A stretch of 33,920 bases of DNA from Armatimonadota bacterium (GTDB lineage: Bacteria > Armatimonadota > Zipacnadia > Zipacnadales > VGFC01), in NCBI GenBank assembly GCA_016869045.1, contig VGFC01000028.1, positions 1-33,920 on the forward strand. The letters run 5' to 3'. The notes under the pieces are model-generated. The model ran no database searches. It worked only from the letters and a program-made list of their open reading frames with translations, and was not told where the DNA came from. Position numbers and translations under genes: made by a program. This document shows positions 24,001-30,392 of the stretch, piece by piece; position 1 is the first letter of the stretch, and each line of letters begins with the position of its first letter.

Positions 24001-24136
24001 GGCCCTCAACCACCTGCCAGCCCTGCGGGTCGCCCGTCTCGAAGTCGAACACGACCTCCCCCGTCGCCCTGCTTGCGCCGCCGGCCATCAGCAGGCCGAC
24101 CAGGAACGCGCACGCCAGGTAGTCGGTGTACCCCAT
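21005..24136 (-). CDS. GH116 glycosidase (GBA2/DUF608-type) with N-terminal binding module
   Basis: This 1043-residue protein starts at ATG 24136 behind GGAGGGAAG; a frame open to 24271 is ignored. Residues 1-26 form a signal peptide. Residues 27-178 are a jelly-roll module of the kind found in GH32-type enzymes (FDFETGDPQGW, FDDFRVQGE). Residues 228-500 are the GBA2 N-terminal domain (LPVGGIGTGSIEIDGR, HTWHIFNNFAP). Residues 540-960 are the alpha/alpha barrel with GWEGCSEGGGCCAGNCSHVW (candidate nucleophile Glu580), DGMLTGAQHNTLD (candidate acid/base Asp698), GTGCHVDQVLGQWWA and EVMSGFEY. Both catalytic positions correspond, by my alignment, to human GBA2 Glu527 and Asp677. Bacterial GH116 enzymes include beta-glucosidases and beta-xylosidases; the substrate here is undetermined. 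It is divergent from the PD40 gene across 113 bases. Confidence 0.9.
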   Translation of the reverse strand: MGYTDYLACAFLVGLLMAGGASRATGEVVFDFETGDPQGWQVVEGQFAQLISDRANFHNRPQEPYNKQGRYFLSTLEMPNGSPNDTQTGTVISPVFKLQGPQITFLVGGGAHADTAVVLCTEDGEEVLEAHGRNDETMQKVTWDAAAVVGRNVFVKVVDHNQGSWGHVTFDDFRVQGEIDAAATGQLVASFAEREKTRLERIAAGRARRLTELTDETALFARGEPTLYTGERLTAISLPVGGIGTGSIEIDGRAVRHTWHIFNNFAPASVPHSFFAVRARAQGAEAVVRRLETAQGEPFAPMAGLTFQGEYPFGWFEFEDPELPVQVTLETFNPVIPLDTKRSAIPCAIYSLTAENRGANPVEVAFLATQQNAVGFIGEGQINGRLHPAYGGNRNRIVSERGATLLQLTSDLPDDAPGAGDMTLAAFAEGAKGVASWADASALAKEFSETGTLTGPEKAGPSPSGETIDGALVVSLTLQPGEKAVVPFVLTWYFPNVRHGQSGWGGYGNRYASWWDNALDVARYVQGDFDELTRLTRLYHDTLYESNLPIWLLDRISSQVAVLKSNTVFWSKSGYFGGWEGCSEGGGCCAGNCSHVWHYAQAHARLLPELARAMREQEFRHELASGLIPFRQALMTSPAGDAQAGAVLNTYREHLMSADGKWLHEHWPAAKRAMDFHIATWDADEDGMLTGAQHNTLDADSSGTSSWLGSMYLAALAAAEKMATLEGDAAAAQRYHRILTAGEAKQNEALWNGEYYVQIPDQPMLRDYGTGCHVDQVLGQWWANQLDLGWVYPQDRVKTALASLFKNSFRADFRGIPQSPRKFVADEDAGMQMITWPLGGRPDPGHCMIYADEVMSGFEYSAAAAMVQAGLLREGFAVVHAAWLRYDGRLRANLPGGAWGYSGNPFCDDECGKFYARPMSIWSMLLACQGFIYDGPAGVVGFRPMWKPDDHQSLFTAAEGWGLFSQKREGNTQTERIEVRSGKLRVKQLVLELPEGRAMTQAMVKADGPPVESTHATEGRRVTITLASEVTVAEGQSIEAELR

Positions 24137-24235
24137 CAGGTCTTCCCTCCGTTCGCCGCGGCAGTTCGCCCTTCGCCGAGGCTGTCCGGGAGGCCTTCGC
24201 ACTGTCTGCTGCGAAAACGCGCACACCGCCTGTCC

Positions 24236-24249
24236 AAGGAGCACTCCTT
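24236..24249 (+). promoter_or_regulatory. Small palindrome covering the Shine-Dalgarno of the PD40 gene
   Basis: AAGGAGCACTCCTT is a 14-base sequence with 6-bp complementary arms, or 5 bp with a 4-base loop as RNA. It contains the Shine-Dalgarno AAGGAG and ends at the base before GTG 24250. It could modestly block initiation, or it could be a dimer operator. Confidence 0.5.
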
Positions 24250-25311
24250 GTGCCGATGATCCTGGCCTCAATCCTCGCCTCCGGTCTTGCGCCCGCCGAA
24301 GCGGACGGCGACGCCGAGATCCTGTTCACCCTTCGCACCTGGCAGGGCGACTACGAGACCGCCGCGGCGAGTGGCGCCTCCTCGACGGCCTTCGAGTCCG
24401 ATCTCTGGGCCGTCCGACCGGACGGCACGGGGCTACGGCAAGTCACGCGGCTAGGTCGCGGCACCGGCGCCGGTTGCTGGTCGCCGAAGCACGAGTGGAT
24501 CTACTTCCAGAGCAACGTGACGGGTGACTACGAGGTCTACCGGTGTCGGCCGGACGGCTCAGGCGTCGAGAACCTCACACGTTCGCCCGGCACAGAGGAC
24601 TATGGCACTCAGTACTCGCCCGATGGCACCCAGATCGTCTTCACCAAACACCGACCGGGCGAGCCCGGCCGGGTCGCCCTCCTGCAGGTTGACGGCGGCT
24701 CGCAGCGGGTGGTGGTCACCGGGTCGTACAGCTACATGGGCCGCTTCCTGCCGGGGAGCGGCGCGATCGTGTACGTGTCGCTGAGGCCTAACTACGGCGT
24801 CTATCGCCGCGACCTCACGGGTGGCAACGAGCAGTGTCTGCGGCGCGAGGAGGGCGTCGATCTCCACAACCCAGTGCCCTCACCCGACGGCCGGTACGTG
24901 CTCTGCTTCCGCCGCGCGGGCGGCGTGTCAGACATCTGGCGCCTCAACTCCGACGGCAGCGCTGCGATGCCACTGACCGAGGGCAACACCCACGAGTCCT
25001 TCCACCTCGGCCCGAAGGACCTGCACGGCGGCTCAGACCCGCCCGCCTGGTCGCCCGATGGCCGGCGGGTCGCCTTCGTCACGGGCGACCCTGCGCAGGT
25101 CTGGACGATGGCCGCCGACGGCTCAGACAAGCGCGAGCTCTGCCGGACGGACGGCCCGTGCGGCTACGCGCAGTGGCTGCCCGGCGGCCGGCGGCTCGTG
25201 TTCGTCTCGTGGGTCGGCGACTTCCCGCAGCTCTTCATAGCGCCCGCGGCGGGAGGCGCCGCGGAGCAGCTCACCAACCTGCCCGGCGCGGTGCTGTGGC
25301 CGAACGGATGA
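24250..25311 (+). CDS. PD40/TolB-like beta-propeller protein, probably secreted
   Basis: This 353-residue protein is assigned to GTG 24250 because AAGGAG lies 8 bases upstream; ATG 24256 (MILASILASG) is the next choice, and the open frame to 24073 overlaps the divergent GH116 gene start. A short hydrophobic N-terminus (MILASILASGLAPAEA) may be a signal peptide. At least five PD40/WD40-like blades are visible by the recurring D-G-T/S, W/Y-S-P-D-G and I-V-F/V-A-F motifs: DLWAVRPDGTGLRQVT, EVYRCRPDGSGVENLT, QYSPDGTQIVFTK, PVPSPDGRYVLCF, AWSPDGRRVAFV. Such propellers act as TolB-like scaffolds or glycan-binding periplasmic proteins, and some are enzymes such as oligogalacturonate lyase. No catalytic residues are claimed. 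Confidence 0.82.
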   Translation: MPMILASILASGLAPAEADGDAEILFTLRTWQGDYETAAASGASSTAFESDLWAVRPDGTGLRQVTRLGRGTGAGCWSPKHEWIYFQSNVTGDYEVYRCRPDGSGVENLTRSPGTEDYGTQYSPDGTQIVFTKHRPGEPGRVALLQVDGGSQRVVVTGSYSYMGRFLPGSGAIVYVSLRPNYGVYRRDLTGGNEQCLRREEGVDLHNPVPSPDGRYVLCFRRAGGVSDIWRLNSDGSAAMPLTEGNTHESFHLGPKDLHGGSDPPAWSPDGRRVAFVTGDPAQVWTMAADGSDKRELCRTDGPCGYAQWLPGGRRLVFVSWVGDFPQLFIAPAAGGAAEQLTNLPGAVLWPNG

Positions 25312-25317
25312 ACGGCG

Positions 25318-25345
25318 TTTCGGGTTTCGAGTTTCGGGTTTCGGG
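25318..25345. repeat. Four-copy heptanucleotide tandem repeat
   Basis: Four consecutive 7-mers read TTTCGGG, TTTCGAG, TTTCGGG, TTTCGGG, starting seven bases after the stop of the PD40 gene. The period is exact, with one base change in unit two. Such G-rich heptamers are prone to replication slippage. The repeat is non-coding and its role is unknown. Confidence 0.85.
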
Positions 25346-25393
25346 TTGCGAAGAAGGCCTGCTTGCGCCTGCCGAGGTGAACCTCCTGCGCGC

Positions 25394-25438
25394 GGCGAAC
25401 CTCGGCACGGCAGAAGACTACGCCGGGAGGGAATCGCC
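25394..25438 (+). promoter_or_regulatory. Imperfect hairpin covering the Shine-Dalgarno of the Tat-signal gene
   Basis: GGCGA (25394-25398) pairs with TCGCC (25434-25438), CCTC (25400-25403) with GAGG (25427-25430), and GGC (25404-25406) with GCC (25422-25424), leaving small internal bulges. The Shine-Dalgarno GGGAGG is in the right arm, and the ATG follows directly at 25439. The left arm GGCGAACCTC is identical to the first ten bases of the left arm of the hairpin at 19396. The pairing is weaker, so the evidence is moderate. Confidence 0.5.
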
Positions 25439-26383
25439 ATGTACCCAGAATGCGGAGGCAGGCAGTTTGACCGACGGAGCTTCCTGGCGGCGACGGGCGG
25501 CGCGATGGCTGCCCTGGCTGCGGCTCGCCTGGGCGGACAGGCTGCCGAGGCCCAGGAGGCCGCCAAGCCGCTGCTGCCGACGGTGGCGCTCGGCCCGCAC
25601 AAGATCACGCGACTGATCGCGGGCTACAACCCGATCGGCGGGTTCTCGCACAGCACGCTGCAGATGTCGAACCACATGCGCGAGTACTTCACCGCCGAGC
25701 AGACCGCGAAGTTCCTGCAGCACTGCGAGCGGCAGGGGATCAACACCTGGCAGTACGACCACACGGACAAGACGGTGGAGGCGATCCGTATAGCGCGCGA
25801 GGCGGGGTGCGGCATCCAGCTCATCTGCCTCCACGCCGAGCGCGGGCCGGACCTGCCGCTGTCCAAGGTGATGGAGAACAAGCCGCTGGCCATCGTGCAC
25901 CACGGGGGCGTCACCGACGGCATGTTCCGGGGCGGGAAGGCGGAGCAGGTCCACGACTTCGTGAAGAAGGTCCACGACGCGGGGGCGCTCGCCGGCGTGT
26001 CCGCTCACTGTCCCGACAACATCAAGCGCATCGCCGATGAGGGCTGGGAGAACGACCTGTTCATGGCGTGCTTCTACTACGTCTCACGCCCGCGGGAGGA
26101 CATCCTGAAGTTCGGTCCCAAGGTGCCCGTGGGTGAGCCCTTCTTCGAGTCCGATCCCGATGACATGACGGCCGTCATGCGGCAGGTCAAGCAGCCCTGT
26201 CTCGGGTTCAAGATCCTGGCTGCGGGGCGTGTCTGCTGGCAGGCGTCATCGGTCGAGAACGCGTTCAAGTACGCCTTCGCGAACATCAAGCCGTCGGACG
26301 CCGTCATCGTCGGCATGTACCCGCGCTTCAGCGACGAGGTGGCCGAGAACGCCGACTACGCGCGTAAGTACGGGGCGGCGTGA
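25439..26383 (+). CDS. Tat-exported TIM-barrel-like protein (aldo/keto-reductase-like), function unknown
   Basis: This 314-residue protein starts at ATG 25439 behind GGGAGGG; an earlier in-frame start (25346) lies in non-coding repeat. The twin-arginine signal is DRRSFLAATGGAMAALAAARLGG (residues 16-38, given as RR plus a hydrophobic stretch). The mature part resembles an aldo/keto-reductase-type barrel: ITRLIAGYNPIGGFSHS, then FLQHCERQGINTWQYDH, IQLICLHAE, AIVHHGGVTD, LAGVSAHCPDNIKRI, CLGFKILAAGR and DAVIVGMYPRF. The canonical AKR tetrad is not evident, so a redox role is not claimed. Proteins of this type are common and uncharacterised in Planctomycetes and Armatimonadota. The stop is 2 bases before the cytochrome ATG, so the two form an operon. 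Confidence 0.78.
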   Translation: MYPECGGRQFDRRSFLAATGGAMAALAAARLGGQAAEAQEAAKPLLPTVALGPHKITRLIAGYNPIGGFSHSTLQMSNHMREYFTAEQTAKFLQHCERQGINTWQYDHTDKTVEAIRIAREAGCGIQLICLHAERGPDLPLSKVMENKPLAIVHHGGVTDGMFRGGKAEQVHDFVKKVHDAGALAGVSAHCPDNIKRIADEGWENDLFMACFYYVSRPREDILKFGPKVPVGEPFFESDPDDMTAVMRQVKQPCLGFKILAAGRVCWQASSVENAFKYAFANIKPSDAVIVGMYPRFSDEVAENADYARKYGAA

Positions 26384-26385
26384 CG

Positions 26386-27012
26386 ATGGCACGCCGCGCG
26401 TGGCTTGCGCTCACCCTGGCGGCGGCCGGCCTGCCCGGGTTGACGGCGCCAACGCTCGGCGAGAGTGAACCGGGCGCGCTCCGAGTCCTCTTCCCCGCGG
26501 ATCGGTCTGTTCTGGAGACGGGCCGCTCTGAGTTGATCTGCGTCGCGCCAGGGGATGTGAAGAGGGCTCCGCCGCTGCGCATCGACGGCAAGCGGGGGCG
26601 CTGGCAGCCGTACGCGCTGCCCGTGTTGGTCGCGCGGCTTGAGCTGAGGCCGGGCCGGCACGAGATCGCGGTGGGCCCGACGAAGCTGCAGGTGTACGTG
26701 AGGGAGGGCGACGTGCCGCCGGAGGTGGCCGAGTGGACGGTCTACGGCAGCCACCCTGGCGATGCCGACGGCTGGAAGGACTGCCGGGCGTGTCACGAAG
26801 TGACCGCGGCGAATGGTCGCCAGTCGGTTGGCACGTTGCGCGAGCCTGTGGCCTGCCAGCAGTGCCACTCTTCCGAGGACTTCCAGCTCGCCCACTTCCA
26901 CCCCGAGAAGCCCCTCGCCGGCTGTCACCAGTGCCACGCGTTGCACGGCTCGTCCGCGAAGTCGCTGCTCAAGGCCCCGCGGAAGCAGCTCTGCGCGACC
27001 TGCCACGACTGA
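26386..27012 (+). CDS. Secreted tetraheme c-type cytochrome
   Basis: This 208-residue protein starts at ATG 26386, 2 bases after the preceding stop (a GTG at 26380 would overlap it). Residues 1-26 form a signal peptide. Residues 30-105 form an Ig-like beta domain (RVLFPADRSVLETG, RLELRPGRHEIAVG). Four CXXCH heme sites lie at 133-137 (CRACH), 157-161 (CQQCH), 180-184 (CHQCH) and 203-207 (CATCH), in two pairs like doubled-CXXCH domains. The last site is one residue before the stop, so the chain is complete. It is likely periplasmic and moves electrons, with the Tat-exported protein as the probable partner. No cytochrome maturation genes are in the window. Confidence 0.9.
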   Translation: MARRAWLALTLAAAGLPGLTAPTLGESEPGALRVLFPADRSVLETGRSELICVAPGDVKRAPPLRIDGKRGRWQPYALPVLVARLELRPGRHEIAVGPTKLQVYVREGDVPPEVAEWTVYGSHPGDADGWKDCRACHEVTAANGRQSVGTLREPVACQQCHSSEDFQLAHFHPEKPLAGCHQCHALHGSSAKSLLKAPRKQLCATCHD

Positions 27013-27280
27013 GCGCTACGTCGGCGCCGACGAGGCACGGGTAAGCGTAGACCCACACCTTCCGACGCGTGCCCCCGCCCCGCAGGGACCCCTGCGACTG
27101 ATCTTGCGCCGCGACCCGCAGACCTCTGACGATTCCTGCGGTTCTTGAAGTGGAATCGGCCAGAGATCCTGAAGTTCCCTTCACTTGGGCAGCAAGGCAA
27201 GCAGAAGGAGAACCGGTCAGGGATGCCGAACTGCCGCGTGGGTCACGCCACAAGCCGGTTGGCGCCCGGAGGCCATGACC
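27013..27280. other. Intergenic region before the glycyl radical operon
   Basis: This 268-base gap contains no convincing ORF. TGAAGT occurs twice, at 27146-27151 and 27170-27175, 24 bases apart, in a slightly AT-richer stretch. No consensus -35/-10 pair or terminator could be recognised. The promoter of the glycyl radical operon is expected here. Confidence 0.5.
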
Positions 27281-29848
27281 ATGAGCGAAGTCACGCTTCG
27301 GGATACCGCCCTCTCTGAGTATGCGGATGTGCCTGCCCGGGTCCGGCCTCTCCGAGACGCGTACTTCGAGGCCATCCCGGAAGTCTGTGTCGAACGCCCC
27401 AAGTACGTCACGGAGTACCACGTGGCTCATGGTCTGCTGAGCGACACCCCGATCAGCGGGCTCAGCAAGGCCCGGGCCTATCGGCATGTGCTGGAGAAAC
27501 GCACGCCGGTGGTCTGGCCGCAGAAGGCCCGTCTCCGCGACGGCAGTCAGATGGAGATTCGGGGGCGCTCCCTGTTCGCCGGCTCTACGACGAGCAAGTT
27601 CAAGGGCGCCATCGTGTACCCGGAACTCCTTGGTCTCAGCCTGTGGCCGGAGCTGCGCTCCGTGTCCTCCCGACCACAGAACCCCTACTATCTCGATCCC
27701 AAGGACCGGCGCGTCCTGAACGAAGAGGTCTTCCCGCACTGGATGGACTACAGCGTGCTGGAGATCACCCGTCGGCGGGAGCCAACGGCGCCCTACGATC
27801 TCCTGCAGCAGATCGTCTTCTTCCTGGCCAGCAAGCCCAACTGCATGTCGCACACGATCCCCAGCTTCTCGCGTGCGGTCCACGAGGGGTTGCGGGCGGT
27901 CATTGATGACGCGCAGTCCAGGGCGGAGGCCGCGACCGATGGGGACCGGCGGGACTTCTACCGGTCCCTGGCGGAGGCGATGGAGGGGGTGGTGGCCTAC
28001 TCGCGTCGCCTGGCTGCCGAGGCGGACCGGCTGGCCGGCGGCGAGCGGGACGAGCAGGCCCGGCAGGAGCTGCGCACGTTGGCTGAGATCCACCGCGCCG
28101 TGCCGGAACGCGCCGCGCGGACCTTCCGCGAGGCACTGACGACCGTCTGGATGTGCTGGACGGCCATCCACCAGGAGAACCCCAATGTGGGCCTCAGCCT
28201 TGGCCGTCTGGATCAGCTGCTGTACGGTCACTACCGACGCGACATTGACGAGGGCCGCCTGGACGTGGCCGGGGCGCTTGAGCTGCTGTGTTGCCTGTGG
28301 CTCAAGATCGGCGACCACGTGCCCCTGATACCGGAGACCGGCGAGCGGCTCTTCGGCGGAACCGGCTCCAACCAAGCCATCACCATCGGGGGCGTGGACC
28401 GCGACGGCAACGATTCGGTCAACGACCTGACGTACGTCATGCTTCGCGCTACCGAGCTGATGATGCTTCGGGACCCCAACCTCAATGCACGCTACATGAG
28501 CTGCGTGAACTCACCTGAGTACCTCAGGCGGCTGTGCCAGGCGAACCTCCGCACGGGGGCGACGCCCGCCCTGCACAACGACCGCGCCGTCATCCGCGCC
28601 CTCACCACCAAGGGCGACTCGCTCGAACAGGCCCGCGACTACGGAATCGTCGGGTGCGTAGAGCCGGGAAGCAACGGCCGCCACTACGCCCATAGCGCAG
28701 CCGTTCTTATCAACCTCGTCTCGGCCCTGGAGCTGGCCCTGTTCAACGGTGAGCACCGTCATACGGGGCTGGGGAACGAGATCGGCCCTCGCACGGGCGA
28801 CCCCGCGAGCTTCGCGTCGGTCGAGCAGTTCAGGGATGCCCTCGAGGTGCAGATCCGCTGGCTCGCGGGCCAGGCGGTTCAGATGAACGCGTGCCTGGGG
28901 CGTACTCACCAGTCCCACTACCCGACACCCATCCTGTCCTCGCTGTTCGAGGGCCCGATGGATAAAGGGAACGACCTCGTACACGCCGGGGCCACCATCA
29001 ACTCCTCCGGCGCGACGATCATCGGCTTCGCGGATGTCGTGGACTCGCTCAGCGCCATTGAGAGGCTCGTCTTCCGGGATCGCGACGTCCCATTCGACAC
29101 GCTGCGTCAGGCGCTCGTCGGCAACTTCAGTCTCCCCGAGCACGCGCGGCTCGGCGAGCGGCTGCGGGACCCGAGGCGGACGCCGAAGTTCGGCACTGAG
29201 GACCCCATTGCGGATGCCAACGCCCAATGGCTCGCCGGCGTGTTGGATGGGTTCTTCTCCCAGCAGGTCGGCCCCCGGGGCGGGTGCTATCGTGTCGGCT
29301 ACTGGACGATGACCAACCACGCCGGCTTCGGGCTTCTGATGCCCGCGATGCCGAATGGCCGGAGGAAGGGGGAGAACTTCGCCAGCGGGATGACGCCGGT
29401 CTCCGGTGCGGCGCGGAGCCTCCCCGAGGCCCTCAACTCGGTCGCTCGGGTCCCGAAGCGCAATCTGCCGAGTGGACTAGCCCTGAACATCAAGTTCACG
29501 CCCGTCGGTTCAGCAGACGATGAGGCCGCCCTCGACGACTTCGCAGCCTGGGTCGAGGGCTACTTCGCGCCTCACACCTCCGACCCGGCAGCCGACGCGC
29601 AGGACGACAGCTGCGGGATGGAGATTCAGTTCAACATCATCGACCGCGCTGAACTCATCGACGCGCTTCACCACCCCGACAAGCCGGAGTACGCCGAGTT
29701 GCTGGTGCGTGTGTCTGGCTACACGGCGTACTTCAAGGACCTGACACCTGAGATGAAGCAGGAGATCATTGAGCGCGCCGAGTACAACCTGGCCGGCGGC
29801 GCCGGGCGCTTGGACTGGCGCTTCCCCCTATCGAGCGAGGAGGAGTGA
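27281..29848 (+). CDS. Glycyl radical enzyme of unknown substrate (PFL-like superfamily)
   Basis: This 855-residue protein starts at ATG 27281, with GGAGG 8 bases upstream; ATG 27275 and a frame open to 27185 are less likely. The radical cysteine is Cys459 in VGCVEPG and the radical glycine is Gly813 in LLVRVSGYTAYF, followed by the usual LTPEMKQEIIERAEY tail. The GCVEP form is shared by diol/glycerol dehydratases, trans-4-hydroxyproline dehydratase, arylacetate decarboxylases and C-S/C-N lyases, not by pyruvate formate-lyase, which has Cys-Cys. The site where diol dehydratases carry G-H-S reads N-V-G-L-S-L-G-R (residues 302-309), so a classical diol dehydratase is unlikely. The enzyme is oxygen-sensitive and cytosolic. 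It is followed 3 bases later by the SCP2-like gene and then by its activase. Confidence 0.92.
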   Translation: MSEVTLRDTALSEYADVPARVRPLRDAYFEAIPEVCVERPKYVTEYHVAHGLLSDTPISGLSKARAYRHVLEKRTPVVWPQKARLRDGSQMEIRGRSLFAGSTTSKFKGAIVYPELLGLSLWPELRSVSSRPQNPYYLDPKDRRVLNEEVFPHWMDYSVLEITRRREPTAPYDLLQQIVFFLASKPNCMSHTIPSFSRAVHEGLRAVIDDAQSRAEAATDGDRRDFYRSLAEAMEGVVAYSRRLAAEADRLAGGERDEQARQELRTLAEIHRAVPERAARTFREALTTVWMCWTAIHQENPNVGLSLGRLDQLLYGHYRRDIDEGRLDVAGALELLCCLWLKIGDHVPLIPETGERLFGGTGSNQAITIGGVDRDGNDSVNDLTYVMLRATELMMLRDPNLNARYMSCVNSPEYLRRLCQANLRTGATPALHNDRAVIRALTTKGDSLEQARDYGIVGCVEPGSNGRHYAHSAAVLINLVSALELALFNGEHRHTGLGNEIGPRTGDPASFASVEQFRDALEVQIRWLAGQAVQMNACLGRTHQSHYPTPILSSLFEGPMDKGNDLVHAGATINSSGATIIGFADVVDSLSAIERLVFRDRDVPFDTLRQALVGNFSLPEHARLGERLRDPRRTPKFGTEDPIADANAQWLAGVLDGFFSQQVGPRGGCYRVGYWTMTNHAGFGLLMPAMPNGRRKGENFASGMTPVSGAARSLPEALNSVARVPKRNLPSGLALNIKFTPVGSADDEAALDDFAAWVEGYFAPHTSDPAADAQDDSCGMEIQFNIIDRAELIDALHHPDKPEYAELLVRVSGYTAYFKDLTPEMKQEIIERAEYNLAGGAGRLDWRFPLSSEEE

Positions 29849-29851
29849 GCC

Positions 29852-30388
29852 ATGGTCGCCACCCTCAGACGCCTGCTCCTCAACGTGGTCTCGTACTTGC
29901 TCTGGGACGGCCCGGTCGCCAGGCTCCTGCGGCGCGTGTGCCCGGCCCTCGCCAAGGAGCTGGAAGGCGAGGCAAGCGGTGAGTTCCTGGGCCTCTTGCT
30001 GGGGGGCATGGGCCTCGCCCTCGATCTCAGCCGGTCTTACCGGAGGAACGTCCGGGGGTTCAGCGCGGTGTATGCCATCCGCGTGCTGGATCCGGAGGTC
30101 GGCCGCGTGGCGCGGTTCGACAAAGGCCGTCTGCGCGTCGCGGAGGCCTTGGGGCCTGGGGAGCAGGCTACGGTGACGGTGACCTTCAACGACACCCGGG
30201 CTCTCGTGGACTTCCTCGTGGCCGGTGGGTCTGACATCCTGGGCGTGCTTCTCGAGAACAAGGTCCGCGTAGAGGGCAACCTGAATTACCTGTACCGATT
30301 CGGTTTCCTGGTCCGCGACCTCACACGGCGCTTCGACCTCCCCGGCGGGACCGCCGCGGCGAGCCGCGTCAGCGCCTCCGCAACCTGA
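29852..30388 (+). CDS. SCP2-like sterol/lipid-binding domain protein
   Basis: This 178-residue protein starts at ATG 29852 behind GAGGAG, overlapping nothing but only 3 bases from the enzyme stop. Residues 1-60 are a helical, partly amphipathic region (LRRLLLNVVSYLLWDG, EFLGLLLGGMGLALDL). Residues 65-160 resemble an SCP2 fold: FSAVYAIRV, then VARFDKGRLRVAE, the strand ATVTVTFNDTRALVDFLVAGG, and the signature VRVEGNLNYLYRFGFLVR. SCP2 domains bind lipids, fatty acyl chains or sterols in a hydrophobic tunnel. Placed between a glycyl radical enzyme and its activase, it may present or carry a hydrophobic substrate, or stabilise the complex. Both are inferences. No signal peptide is seen. Confidence 0.75.
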   Translation: MVATLRRLLLNVVSYLLWDGPVARLLRRVCPALAKELEGEASGEFLGLLLGGMGLALDLSRSYRRNVRGFSAVYAIRVLDPEVGRVARFDKGRLRVAEALGPGEQATVTVTFNDTRALVDFLVAGGSDILGVLLENKVRVEGNLNYLYRFGFLVRDLTRRFDLPGGTAAASRVSASAT

Positions 30389-30392
30389 GGCA

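Noticed and set aside
28540-28556. GGCGAACCTCCGCACG inside the glycyl radical gene resembling the hairpin left arms at 19396 and 25394
   Set aside because: It encodes the family-conserved A-N-L-R-T stretch, has no complementary partner nearby and no start codon after it. Chance similarity in GC-rich code is the simpler explanation.
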